Source: Opisthocomus hoazin
Taxonomy: Eukaryota; Chordata; Aves; Opisthocomiformes; Opisthocomidae
Assembly: GCF_030867145.1 (NCBI RefSeq)
Contig: NC_134420.1
Coordinates: 10,746,823 to 10,810,822 of the forward strand
DNA: 64,000 nucleotides
Direction: 5' to 3'
Positions 14,101-25,689 of the stretch are shown here, piece by piece (position 1 is the first letter of the stretch; every line of letters begins with the position of its first letter). The notes under the pieces are model-generated. The model searched no databases and was not told where the DNA came from. It saw nothing but the letters and a program-made list of their open reading frames with translations. The position numbers were made by a program, and so were the translations under genes.

Positions 14101-16712
14101 TCTTTCTTTAGAAAAGCTTATAAAAACTCCTATTTCTTTTAGCTTTTGCTCACAGGTCATGCTAGCAAAACATTGTTTTCTAAGACTCGTTTGTCTCTTT
14201 TCTGGAGACTCTTCAGCTTGTCTGTATCTGAAATTGCAGTATGCAAACTTTGCATTAGATGAAACCTCAGCTATTTCACATGAGGATAATTATATCCCTT
14301 GTCTTTCATGTAGTATTTCTGATCATAAACTGCAGATCAAATTTGCCTCTTTTTGCAATAGCTTCACATTGTTGACTCACTCTGTTTTTCCCTATGACCC
14401 TAAGTTTGTTTTCCAAGTCCTGCTCTAGTGAGTTATTCCAAACAGCACAAGTACGGAGTGGATAATGCATTCTTCACCTTCCACTTTCTAATATGGGGGA
14501 AAGGGACCATCTGCTTTCACACATAATCCATGGGGACAGGCAAATGCCTCAACAAAATTCAAAATAGCTCAGTTACTGACCAAGGAGCTTGCTGGAGTCA
14601 TCCCGCTCCCAGTACAGCTGCAGGGACAGCCCAGGGGAATGCTGGGACCAGCACAATATTTTGCATTTCCCCTGTTTTCTCCAGACTGAAAGGTGGACCC
14701 CATCATCCACCTGCAACACTGTTTAGAATCCTCCCCCGAAGACAAAGACACTCTTCCAGGAGGTTAAAATCAAAAGACATAGTAGACAAAATGACAGGAC
14801 CTCAGTATAACAGCATCTCATTTACATCACATTCCAAAGAGGCAACACCAGGAGTCAATTCTTCACAGAAAAGATTTTTACCCACAGGCTCTGGCTCACA
14901 GAACAACTTAACAGCCCACTTACAGACACCCTGGGCCCTCTGCCTTGCTAAAGCAACCTTAACCCTTCTGGCTGAAAAGACATTACTCTGTTGAAAAGAA
15001 CTGAAAATTCACAGTGCCTAAAGAAGAATAAATACGGCTCTTGAAGCTAAAAGCAGCTGACATAGCATGGGGAACATTTCTGTGACAGTTTCAGTATTTA
15101 ACAAGAAAAATACTGAAAGATGAATGTCAATTTCCTATGTAGTGGTCTACTGTGGATTTTTCTTCCTGGAGTAATTAATAGCAAGAGAAAACCCTTCTCA
15201 CACAGCAATCTAGGTGCTTACCACCCTTTGTTTCTTAGCTAATAACCCATATGTTTTCCAGACACTGATCATTTGTAAGAGTTTATTTTTAACATAAACT
15301 CTGGTATAATATGAAAGTCCAACTGCTACCAATTGCCAGTCTTCCGTAGACTTAGGAAACAATGTATTTTGGGAGTATGACTCAAGAAAGTATTCACATG
15401 AGTAAGTAAAGCAGGTGGCCAGGACCTACCGCATAGCATCAGCTTCACCAGAACATCCTCAGAGAAGGAAAAATAGCTCTTCACTGTTTGCAGAGATGAT
15501 CAGAGGGTGGAAGAAAAACTGTGCTAAGGTATAGGTTGCAATTATTACAACAAACTGCAGTCTATTGCCTCAGCAACACAAACAGAAATATAAAAAAACC
15601 CCACTACTCTTCTGATCAAAGTGTTTATCTGAAGAAACTCATGGGGCCTCAGTCATAAGTTTAAGTTATGCCTGCGCCAAATAAAAAGCTTACCTGTTTT
15701 TCTCTCGAAAGTATCTCATACAGCAGCACAGCTCACTTACTCACCCTATGTTTCAACTGCAATAGAAAATGAAGTTGTTTGTTACCCTGTTGGGAAAAGA
15801 GATGTCCAAGCTATCTATAAAACTCTCACCATCTTATGCAGATTTATGCCAAGCACTGGGTCCTGCGACTGCACAGGAACAGGTAGCCAGCAACCATTGC
15901 ATTAAGGTACCACAAGCTACACTGTGGCCAAGAAGTCATGTTCAGCTGGGATTCCTTAATCTCCTTCAAGCGAATTAAGCAAAAGAGAAGAGGAAATTGA
16001 ACAATGTTATTTCTGTCATTTGCTTGCTTAGTAAGAGGGCTTTGACCAAGTTAGCTGTTATAAAGCTGGGTAACTTCAGGATAAAGTTTTTCATCTTTAG
16101 CCAGAGATTTGAGAAAAGGATCCTACTGTCTTTACTCAAACAAGCAGTCCAGGAGTATTACTGTAAGCAGTCCTGATTCAGAGTGATGGGAAGTATCTAA
16201 CTTCAGGGACTTGAATTGTCCCACCCAGTTAAAACCAGAAGTATTCTGGTGCTTGAAGCAATGTACATGCATGTGCTTCAACTCTGATTTGAATTCACGC
16301 TTGCAGGAAAACGGATTACACACCCAAACTCTGCCTTGAGCCCAGAACAGTGGTGGATGTAACACATGTTTCAGAGGTATTACAAAAAGAGTCAAGCCAA
16401 GGAAACTTCAAAAAAGAAGAAAACTGGACAAATAAGACAAAACCTTTCCTAAAAACCAGCATAATCTTGCACCAAAAGTGAAAAGAGGTTTTCAAGTCCC
16501 TACGCTTCCATACACACTGTCAGTTTACAGGCCACACACACTTTGAAAATCTTCATTGAATATCTAGGAGAAAGGAGAGAAGTTTAACAAAATACTGTCC
16601 CCTACTAGAGACGGTCGCAATTTCATAATCCACATGCTTAAGTCATACACAGAAGGAGAGCAGTAGTATGTCCTCCATCCTGACCTAGGGACTGTTGCAC
16701 ATTTAGAAGTCA
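11131..16712. other. Intergenic stretch, nothing recognised
   Basis: 5.6 kb of AT-rich DNA. A 154-codon frame at 14,530-14,994 (plus) has a low-complexity, Ser/Thr/Gln-rich product with no domain, and the opposite strand is also open in part. It is treated as chance. No transposon ends seen. Confidence 0.6.
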
Positions 16713-17300
16713 GTGATCCACCTAACAGTCAACCGGAGCATGCTCGGGCCGGTGCCATGCAGCACAATGCTGGATGTACAGGGTGTCCATCACAGCTCCT
16801 TGGCCACAGAGGGGCTCGGTCAGCTCATGGCAGCAGAGGAGATGTGGGCAGCTCCCACTCAGCACTGGCGGCTGTGCCACCCGCCTGGCCCTGCCTCTGT
16901 CTGGCAGCACAGCAATAGGTTCTCATGCGAGCATCCTTCAGAAATACAGTTGTTTTCTTGTAAGGAAATTCTGTACAGCTCGGTGATCAGAAGGGAGAGC
17001 TTCTCTCCACAGACAGGAGCTGCTCTGCTCTGCACAGCACACCATAGGAAAACCCATCCAGGCTGCATCCATTGTGGAACACAGAGATGTAAGACTTACT
17101 ATCTATACCCCTCTTCTTATTCTGTCTTATTAAAGTGGTTATCTTCTTAGACCATTTGCTGTTGGGCATTTCTTACTGAGAACCAGAAGGAGCCCTGCAC
17201 CACCTCGCTCCCTCCTCACCCTGGTGCAGAACATTTCCCTTTCTGAAACACACATACACACCGGCTCGGTGTCAGGGCCGTGGCCAAAGTCACTACTCTT
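16713..17300. other. GC-raised block of unknown origin
   Basis: About 590 bases are distinctly richer in G and C, with scattered CpG, than the AT-rich DNA on both sides. Short open frames occur in most frames on both strands, the longest at 16,713-17,150 (145 codons, plus), none recognisable. An ATTAAA lies at about 17,131. It may be a decayed LTR or another old insertion, but I found no matching ends or target duplications. Confidence 0.35.
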
Positions 17301-17610
17301 AGAACAGTTAAGGGTGGTTCTCAAGAAAGTAAGATGTTTGCTTGCATTAAATACTATCTATACTGTGGCCAAAAGCCATGTCACTGTTCTGCTTTATCTT
17401 GTTCTTCTATTATGAAAGAAGAATATTGAGTAATCTTTTGAAGAAACCAGGCAATTATCCCTTACTTCCAATATAAGGGCCTGATCCCAAAGGCCCAACA
17501 TGTTTGTTGGGACACCGTACTTGTAACAACAATACCACTGTGTTCACATTTTCTCCAAAATTTAGTTAGCATATAAAAATAATAGACACAAGTGTTAGAC
17601 AGGTATTTAC

Positions 17611-17764
17611 TTCCATAGCCCAAATTCATGACTTCCTCTCTCTTTCTTCTTCCAGATTCTCCTCTTTTAGGTATGCCCCAAATAAATGTAGAAAGAAAGC
17701 CGCAAAAGCATAATAAAAAATGAAGAATTCCAGTGAGACTGAAAATAACCGTCATGAACTTTTC
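17611..17764 (-). other. Candidate exon, minus strand, one membrane-like helix (unidentified)
   Basis: The minus strand shows an acceptor (GCTTTATTTTAAACAG), an open frame of 51 codons plus one base, and a weak donor (GGAA then GTAAAT). The peptide has a 20-residue hydrophobic segment (VIFSLTGILHFLLCFCGFLS then TFIW) followed by a basic stretch (PKRGESGRRKREEV), the pattern of a transmembrane helix with a cytosolic positive side. I do not recognise the family, and hydrophobic chance frames are common in T-rich DNA. Confidence 0.28.
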
Positions 17765-18049
17765 CTGTTTAAAATAAAGCAACAGGAACAACATTGAGCA
17801 AGAAAATGCTGCTCTTCAACAGACGTGAAGGGGAACAGATCAACACTCACCCTCTAAATCCATGTACTTTCTTTGCCAGAGATGACATCGGTCCACGTCT
17901 GCTCACAACAATAGCAGCTAGAGACCATGGATCTGAAACAGAATGTGCCAGATGAGGCCATCTGGACTTTTCAGATTCTTGTAATACAAAAGTTGAACTT
18001 TCTGTCCAAGTGAATCCTCAAAACCACACTAATAATAATTCATTTATTC

Positions 18050-18748
18050 CATGAGAAGGGACTTGGGGATACTGGTGATGAAAAGCTTAACATGAACCAA
18101 CAATGTGCGCTTGCAGCCCAGAAAGCCAACCGTACCCTGAGCTGCATCAAGAGAAGCCAGGCCAGCAGGTTGAGGGAGGGGATTCTGCCCCTTTACTCCA
18201 CTCTGGTGAGACCCCACCTGGAGTCCTGCGTCCAGCTCTGGGGTCCCCAACATAAGCAGGACATGGACCTGTTGGAGAGGGTCCAGAGGGGGGGGGCCAC
18301 AAAAATGATCAGGGGGATGGAACACCTCTCCTATGAGGAAAGGCTGAGAGAGTTGGGGCTGTTCAGCCTGGAGAAGAGAAGGCTGTGGGCAGACATTACA
18401 GCAGCCTTTCAGTACCTGAAAGGGCCTATAGGAAAGATGGGGAAAACATTTTCAGCAGGGCTTGTTGTGATAAGACAAGGAGTAACGGCTTTAAACTAAG
18501 GAAGAGTAGATTTAGACTAGAAGAAAGGAAGACATTTTTTACAATGAGAGTGTTGAAACACTGGAACAGATAGCTCAGAGAAGTAGTGTAGGCCCCATCC
18601 CTGGAAACATTCAAGGCCAGGTTGGATGGGGCTCTGAGTAACCTGATCTGGTTGAAGATGTCCCTGCTCACTGCAGGGGGGTTGGGCTAGATGACCTCTA
18701 AAGGTCCCTTCCAACCCAAAGCATTCTATGATTCTATGATTCTGTGAT
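18050..18748 (+). mobile_element. CR1 3'-end fragment, about 0.7 kb
   Basis: A plus-strand CR1 copy. ORF2 C-terminal sequence is readable at 18,092-18,499 ([40 protein letters not shown]) and shifts frame by 18,499-18,573 ([15 protein letters not shown]). The 3' UTR has GGTTGGGCTAGATGACCTCT, and the tail ATTCTATGATTCTATGATTC ends at about 18,748. Several stops make it inactive. Confidence 0.92.
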
Positions 18749-21402
18749 TATTTCAGTTACTGCTTCTATGCTTCCTTCTTCAAGAATACCTAGCAGAAAG
18801 CATATTTTTGATGTGATTAATTGACTATTATTAACCACTACTTCCTTCTGGACAGACTTTAGCTTATCTGATTATATGTTCTAGAGCACATAACCAGAAC
18901 TAAAGGTAGATCTGAAAGGAATAAAACATTTCGTCAATCCACAAGGGGACCTGTGGATTTATGTTACTTGCAAGCAGATCCCATCTGATCTATCATTTAA
19001 TTAAATTTTTTTTCTAAATTTAACTACCTTTCGAAGAAGTCCGTGACTACAGAAGCACTAGTGACAGCTAGAATTTACAAAGCATTAAGTTACCAGAAAT
19101 CAAAAAAAGGTTTTCCTTCGGGTATTTTGGGTTTTTTTCTTGTTTAGTTGAAGGTTCTGTAACTTTTTAAGGTTCAAACAGGGACTACATCCTCCGCACT
19201 GAAAGCTACTTTCTTAGCATTCTCTCACAAATTCATCAAACTGTAAGCCATAAAACCACAAAACATTTTTATTCCTTCTTTTGGTTAGGAAATAAGAACG
19301 TGTAGCTGTAAGCAGCTGAGTGGAAATACATTAATAGAGCTTTCCTGCAGTCCACATTATGACTGAGGTCTTCTACTTTTACTCGTATGAACTCTACCAC
19401 TGAGTGAGACCATCAATAAGAGTTAATTATACTAAGGTTCTACTAGACAGTATGATACCAATTTTGAGACTCATTTGTGTCCCAGATGATTGTGCTTCTT
19501 CAACTAGAAAAAAAATTCTTTAGAGATAATAACATTTACTTATTCAGTGGCTTTAAAGTTTGCTAAGCCTTATTCAGGTTTTACATACAGTAAATATTAG
19601 CTAGACTCCTGTCATTATTTTTTTTTCTGGACAAGCTACTTTCAGTGGCATTTATCACATCATCATTCCACCTTGCACAAAATGGGCTCTATTTTTTATG
19701 CATTTACAAATACCCAAATGAAATAAAGATTTGTTTTATTATTTGTTGACTGTAGATGCATAAAGTGCAGAACCAACTTCTATCTTATTGTCGTCTGGCT
19801 CCCACCAGCATGTTAATATAAATAACAGACTTCATGGGTGTATCTGGAATGAGTAAGACACTCCATTTTCAGGGGATTCTTTTCTGATGCCAAGTTTTCA
19901 TCTTCCTTAAGGACTTGGGATGCTTCAGCACACGAGCACAGGATACTAGGAACAGCGTCACAGAAAACAACAGTGCGATGGTTGTCCAGGTTAATGCAGG
20001 AACACTCTTTTCAGCATATTTCCATTTTCTAAACAATAGTCCACCAAGCAATGTATCTGAGAATAGCTATCAGAGAGCAAGACGGTGTTGTGCCTCCAAC
20101 CTAGCTACAGTTATAGTGCGGTTTAGGGAACACACTTTAGTAGTAAAAGAAAGACTTCACAGGTAATGATTTAGTTATTGGACCATCCTTTACTTGCAAG
20201 GTAAAACTAAGGTGTTCATTTGATTGTTTATATCTGGAATATCAATTTCCTTCTTTCACACCATGCCTTCATGTGAATTTGTAAGATTAAAACTTCAGTA
20301 ATAAAAGCACTAACAGGCAAGCATTAAGGGAAAGTGTCATAAATAATACCCCACGGAATAGGAGAAAAACCAGCAGACCTTAGAAGTCAGAAAAGATGGC
20401 TTCATACCTAGCATGCTGACTCCATCAGCTTCCATAGGACTCTCTTCAATGCTTAGGTCCAGGATCAAATTCTGATTTATAGTTGCATAGATCTACGCAG
20501 AACTGCAGCTAGAAAGGTGCTCCGTGTAGTATGCTAGCTGTGCCTTCCCTTGGTAGCAGGAAGATCCTCCATATATTTATTCGCAAGTTCAGAGAGCTGG
20601 CATTGAGGGATGGACAGCTAGGCAAAACTGCAGCATCCAAAAGGCAGATAAAAACAACTGACTGTGGAGACAGGACTTTAAATACATGCGAGCAACCAAT
20701 AACATAAACCACAGACGTGGGAATTCAACGATTCTCCTCAAGCTCAATTCAGTCTCAAGACTGAATTATTCAGTAAACTTCTATTTTTCCAATAGTGTTT
20801 GCAAAAGCTGTCAAGGAAGATATTTCAAATTGGAATTACAGTCAAATCAGAAGAGAAGATGTGTTTTCCTCCCTCTTTCTCTAGTTTTGAGGGAGCTTTC
20901 TGAAGATAGGTGAAATAGCAGATGACAACTACAACATGCAGAGTCCTCTCTATTAACAATATGAGGGGTATGCAGACTACAAAAAAAAAGGTTATCTGCT
21001 ATAAAGAGGTCATGACAGTGATCCATCATCTGAAATAGCTTGTATTTGTGTTACACTGCTTGCAGTCTTCTGGGCAGCACCTTTTACTCTGAGCTTGCAT
21101 CTCCTCCTCTTCCCTAGGCAGTAAAACTTTGTCCAATGGCAAAAAAAAACCCAAACAAAAAAATCCCACTGATGAGCTACAGTAGATTTAAAGTAGCTGT
21201 CTTGCTTTTTCTCATAACCTTCATTCAAACAACTCATTTATTATCTACACCCCTTCAACTCACTTCAGAAAATGTAGCTGAGCCCCAATTGTATCAGGAC
21301 ATTGGCTGTCAGATATATATTCCTAATCCTCTAGTGCAGCACAGCTTCTAGTGATGCTTGATGATATCCAAGAGATTTTGACACAGTTTTTTTCTCCTCA
21401 AC
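18749..21402. other. Intergenic stretch between CR1 and solo LTR
   Basis: AT-rich sequence with the minus-strand candidate exon at 19,869-20,056 and an A-rich tract at 21,141-21,168. A second, weaker acceptor-plus-open-frame segment lies on the minus strand at about 20,509-20,650. Nothing else is recognised. Confidence 0.55.
19869..20056 (-). other. Candidate terminal exon, minus strand, membrane-like helix (unidentified)
   Basis: A strong acceptor on the minus strand (TGCTCTCTGATAGCTATTCTCAG) opens a 61-codon frame that ends in TGA. The peptide runs FRKWKYAEKSVPALTWTTIA, then a hydrophobic LLFSVTLFLVSCARVL, then a basic tail with LRKMKTWHQKR. It reads like a C-terminal exon of a membrane protein. 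No good donor is seen before the stop, so if real it would end a coding sequence, and then the 17.6-kb candidate would belong elsewhere. Family unknown. Confidence 0.3.
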
Positions 21403-21406
21403 ACAG

Positions 21407-21956
21407 TGTTACCTTGGTGACTAACAATTAGATATGTTTTAATAAGGTGAACTAACAGTTAAGAGTAAGGTTATAATTTAAGGATAGTTACTAACTCATG
21501 AAAAATTATTTGAATAGCAGCTAGTGTTCCAGACAAGGAACATCTCATGGTTACAGACTTCCTCGACCAAGGACGTACATCCACTGTGAGATGATGAAAC
21601 AAGGAGTTGGCAAGGAAACAAGAACTTTGGTGTCCTCAGATGATGTGTAACCATAAAAGGACAAAATGAGTAAGGGTATTCTTCCCCAAACGATGACCAG
21701 AGACCCTCTGAGACCCCCGCGCAGGCGTAGAAGACTTTGCTTGCTCAGCACAATGAATATGTATTAGATAGGCGGAATAATTTTATTAGTTGGATGGGGC
21801 TTTGTAACTTTTGTGTATAAATGTCTGGTAAAGAATCCCAGGGGTATGCTTGATTTGTGGAAATCTTCCACCTTGCACCCTTCGCAGAATTAAACAATGT
21901 CTCCTCTCTAAACATACTTTTTGTGTTTCAAGACACATTTTTGATTTCAGGCAACA
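21407..21956 (+). mobile_element. Solo LTR of an endogenous retrovirus, 550 bp
   Basis: The element starts TGTTACC and ends GGCAACA, a near-perfect terminal inverted repeat (6 of 7). The direct repeat ACAG flanks it at 21,403-21,406 and 21,957-21,960. A TATA-type box (TATAAATG, 21,816-21,823) is followed about 70 bases later by a poly(A) signal variant ATTAAA (21,889-21,894) and a T-rich U5, the normal U3-R-U5 order. The U3 contains CCCCCGCGCAGGCGTAGAAG, a block I recall from avian LTRs. No viral gene is present nearby, so this is a solo LTR. A 4-bp duplication would suit a class I (ERV1) element, although so short a repeat can occur by chance. Confidence 0.78.
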
Positions 21957-21960
21957 ACAG

Positions 21961-24900
21961 GATAGATGTTTTTCTCTTCCTTCAGGACCTGCTGTGAGAA
22001 AGCAACCTATCCACCATCATTCAGAAAACTCCGTAATGACATTTTAATACTGCGGATGTACAAAGAGCTTACAGGACTCCTGCAGAGCAAAAAACAAAGC
22101 TTTGTACTATCCGGTGTTTAAAACTGGTTTTATGCATTATGTTTTAAAAATCTGAACAGATGTCAACAAAAGACATGTGATTCCACATAAAAAGCCATAC
22201 GATTTTATAAATATCGTAATGAAAATACACCACCACGCCTTCCCATGTTCCTTCATCACAGTATTTAATACTGATCTCAAAATCTTTAAATGTCTCCATA
22301 TTATTAGCTGAACCCAAGAACAGCTATCAAAGTTTTATAAGAAATTCTCGAAAGGACGATATCACCTTTCCTTTAGTTAACACTAACCTGTTTCCATATG
22401 ACCTCTAGCAGTCAACGATGAGTAAAAAGCCCAGCTGGGGGCATATCTATTTTCTACCTACTCTCCCCTTAAAAGCATTCCTAAAACCTTCTGTGAATAA
22501 TACCTAATGCATCTCATGAGTGAAGCTGCCCAGAAAAGCGCCATCTCGCAAAACCCCAGTAGCAGTTAGCCATGTTCCTATTTCTTGTATGTTCACCTAA
22601 GCATTTTCTAGTTTTCAGTGGCATAAAAAGCTATGTCTATTAAAAACAGCAGATAAAGAGTATATACCTGTATGAGGGAGAGTGAGGCAGAAAGTCTGGA
22701 ACAGCCAATAACAGAAAGATTTGATAGATATATCCATCTTTGATCCTACAGTGGCATTTCCCTTCTCCAGCCTGGATTTCAGGTGACTGTCTTTAGCACG
22801 ATGGTATCCTTTAACCACAGCAACATCCTTCTTGATCTCTGCCTTTCCTTCCTACTCTTTAATTGCAGAGTTCAGCCACTTTGACTTTGGAAAAAAACCA
22901 AAAACAAAACCTTGTTTGTCGTGTTGCATTTAGTGAGTTTACTGCTCTACATGTTTCCTCAATTTCCTGAAACACACATGGCCTCTTCTCTTCTGTTAAA
23001 AAAGGTATTAACATGATGAGCTATATCCACCTATTTGAGGCCAAATGTCACTCAAACAATTATAAATACTTAATACAAATACTTGATAAATTCTTGTTGC
23101 AGCATAGCCATAATAAAAATTCTGATGCAAGTTGCCTTACTTTCTTCCAGAAAGGCATTCATAAAATGAATGCCTTAGCTTTGAAGATGATTTCATTGCC
23201 AAGCAACCCTTGTGTTACTGCCAGAACACTGGGGAAAAGCTTTCTTTCAAGAAAAGAAAGAAGAACATGTCAATTGATGATGACAGAACTGTTGTAGGTC
23301 AAACAGCTAAACTTATTCTGACTCCATGTGTAGCAGGCTTGGGAATTTTTTTTCTAACTCCTGAGTACACAGTACTGTGTGAGGGCAGCTCTGAGCTAAG
23401 CAGAAAAAAATAGACTTCAGGTCAGCACAAGTTGTTTCTCTCCAGATGAGGTTAACAGGGGTGTGCCACTGCTTCATGCAATGCCCTTCTGAGACAAAGG
23501 TTCATTAGTACAGCATTCACCAGCGATCTCAAACATACTACGATCCCCTAAATGGGCAAGATCTGCATCTGACACAACAGTAAACTCATCAGAACTAGGG
23601 GTGCCTGCAAGAACAGAAACATGCAATTGATGACAACAAAATGGCAGATATAATCCAGCTTTCACAAACAACCACAGGAAGGAAATGTTGCATTCGCCTT
23701 TAGACACAGCAGATTACATTTACTGCTGTTATCTCCAGAAAGAGATATGGGCATTTGCTTACGCAGTGCACTTAGTACTTCCTCAGAGCTTTTGAGAATA
23801 GACAGCTTTGTTTACTAGCAGTGATGTCCAAACAATTTCATGGTCTTTCCTCCACCAGACTGAAAAATTTCCAGCCCTCACCATCTGCATTACAAACATC
23901 TCAGCACCTTCAAATTGCTGCTATTTCAAAAATGAAGCAAGAGATCTTACTTAAAGGAGAAAGATAAAGATATTACAGCTTCATTGCCGGGCTGTCCACA
24001 GTTCATTCTGCAGCAAGCCAGAATCCCAGGCTAGCCATGGGCTTGTGGTCCCACAGGGTAAAAACCACACTCTAGTACATGCATTAATATCGCATTGCAG
24101 TGATATGTTTGACCATCCTGGACAGAGTACAAACTATACAACAGCACAGCCATCTAGGTCAGGGCCATATTACCAAAATATAGCCAAATAATCTGCCTAA
24201 ATGAGTCACAATGCACAAATTGTACAGTAATTCAAAATCTTGTCACATATGATCACGGGACAATTTGGAGTATACTTCACTGATGTCTCTGTCAGGGATC
24301 TTCTATGGCTCCTCTGTCTTTCCTCGTCTTTATTACACAGTGCCAGCATTGGCCAGGACTTGATTTTGTGATATAGACGAAAAAGTTTCCACCCCTAGAG
24401 AGCTTATGTACATAGAAGTAATTCGCTAGCCTTCTTGCAGCTGTTTTTCCCTAAGAGGGATTCTGGTATCTCTAGTTCTACCAAGTTCTTTAAATTTTAT
24501 CCCTTCTTCTCTGAAGTAGGAAGAGCAGCAGTACTGCCAATGCCTGGTCCTTAGCTTCAGAGAAAGAGCTGTGATTGACAGTACCTCTTCAGAGTTTTCT
24601 CTCTTCCCTCCCTCCCTGCATGCTTGGAGAAACCAGTCAATCACGTTGATAATTCCAACACCAAGATAAATATCTGTACAGAATTTATTGAGACTAGTAA
24701 GAAGTTTCCCCATGCTTAGATGTGAGAACTTCTGTCATAAAAATCTCTGGGCTCCAAAAATATGACCTGAACAACTGTAATAGCTGCATACCATTTTATT
24801 ATCTATCATTAATTCCTATTACGAACAAGCTAGTGTGAAAGAGTTGCCTGTTTACTGATGGAATTATACTTGATTTATACAATCACGTTTTACAGGCATA

Positions 24901-25689
24901 ATTTTTTCTATCAGAAGTGAGGAAAAAAAAGTCATGCCTTTGAGACATAAGCAATGCTGCCACTACACTAGGAGACAGCAACTTATGCTAGTAAACACCT
25001 TTTGTTGTTAACATCCACTCCATCTGCAGAATACATTTTAACTTCTTTCAACAATGCACTTTTTTCCTTAAAAAAGAAAAAAGCTTTCTACTAGAAGATT
25101 TTGCTGTCTACACTATTTCTAGAACCATTATCACCAGTCTTTAAACAGTAGGCTGAACATCCACACCAGTCTGAACTTTCCCAGCTCATCATGGCCTCTG
25201 GTATTTGCTTAAACTATTATAAAAGTGAGAGAGAAAGAAAAATTAATGGAGCAGCCAGTTCTCAGCTTTTCCCCTCATGACACCCACCGGCCTCCCTGCC
25301 CACAAATCCCGCAAGCGAAGCAGCACCTTACAAATCTCCTACTTGTCAGGATAAACATGCTTAATGGCAGACGGCTCCTCAGCTTCCGGCTCCTTAGCCT
25401 CCACCTCCTCCAGCGAAGGCTCTCCTGCCTTCCCCTCAAGTTATGGCCGGTTTTTGGGTGCCCGAGATTTCTCATCAGTGCTTTAACTCTTTCTAACCCA
25501 TCGCCCAGGCCAAAATACGAGCCTGTTGAAGAACGCTGTTCTGTCCAGAATAGATTTCTAACATTTGCCCCTCCACTAGGTTCCAAACAGTGAGGGCACG
25601 CATTATTTATAGAGAGGAATTTCAAGACGATTAGCTGAGCGAATGGGATGATTTCTGAACAGGAGCAGGCAGCGAGGCGCAAACAGCAC
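21961..25689. other. SYT9 upstream flank
   Basis: 3.7 kb before the CpG island. It holds the minus-strand candidate exon at 23,474-23,604 and a minus-strand frame at 24,426-24,713 (95 codons, unrecognised). A 40-codon Ser-rich plus-strand frame lies at 25,364-25,486. GC content rises from about 25,230 towards the island. No repeat family was identified. Confidence 0.55.
23474..23604 (-). other. Candidate exon, minus strand, acidic peptide (unidentified)
   Basis: On the minus strand a strong acceptor (TGCATGTTTCTGTTCTTGCAG) precedes an open frame of 42 codons ending in TGA. The peptide begins TPSSDEFTVVSDADLAHLGD. A possible internal donor (GCTG then GTGAAT) would end it at 23,521 instead. 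It shares its entry phase with the 19.9-kb candidate. I cannot assign a family. Confidence 0.22.

Noticed and set aside
14530..14994. 154-codon plus-strand frame
   Set aside because: No domain, signal, splice or promoter support, and a composition like the surrounding DNA. Consistent with chance.
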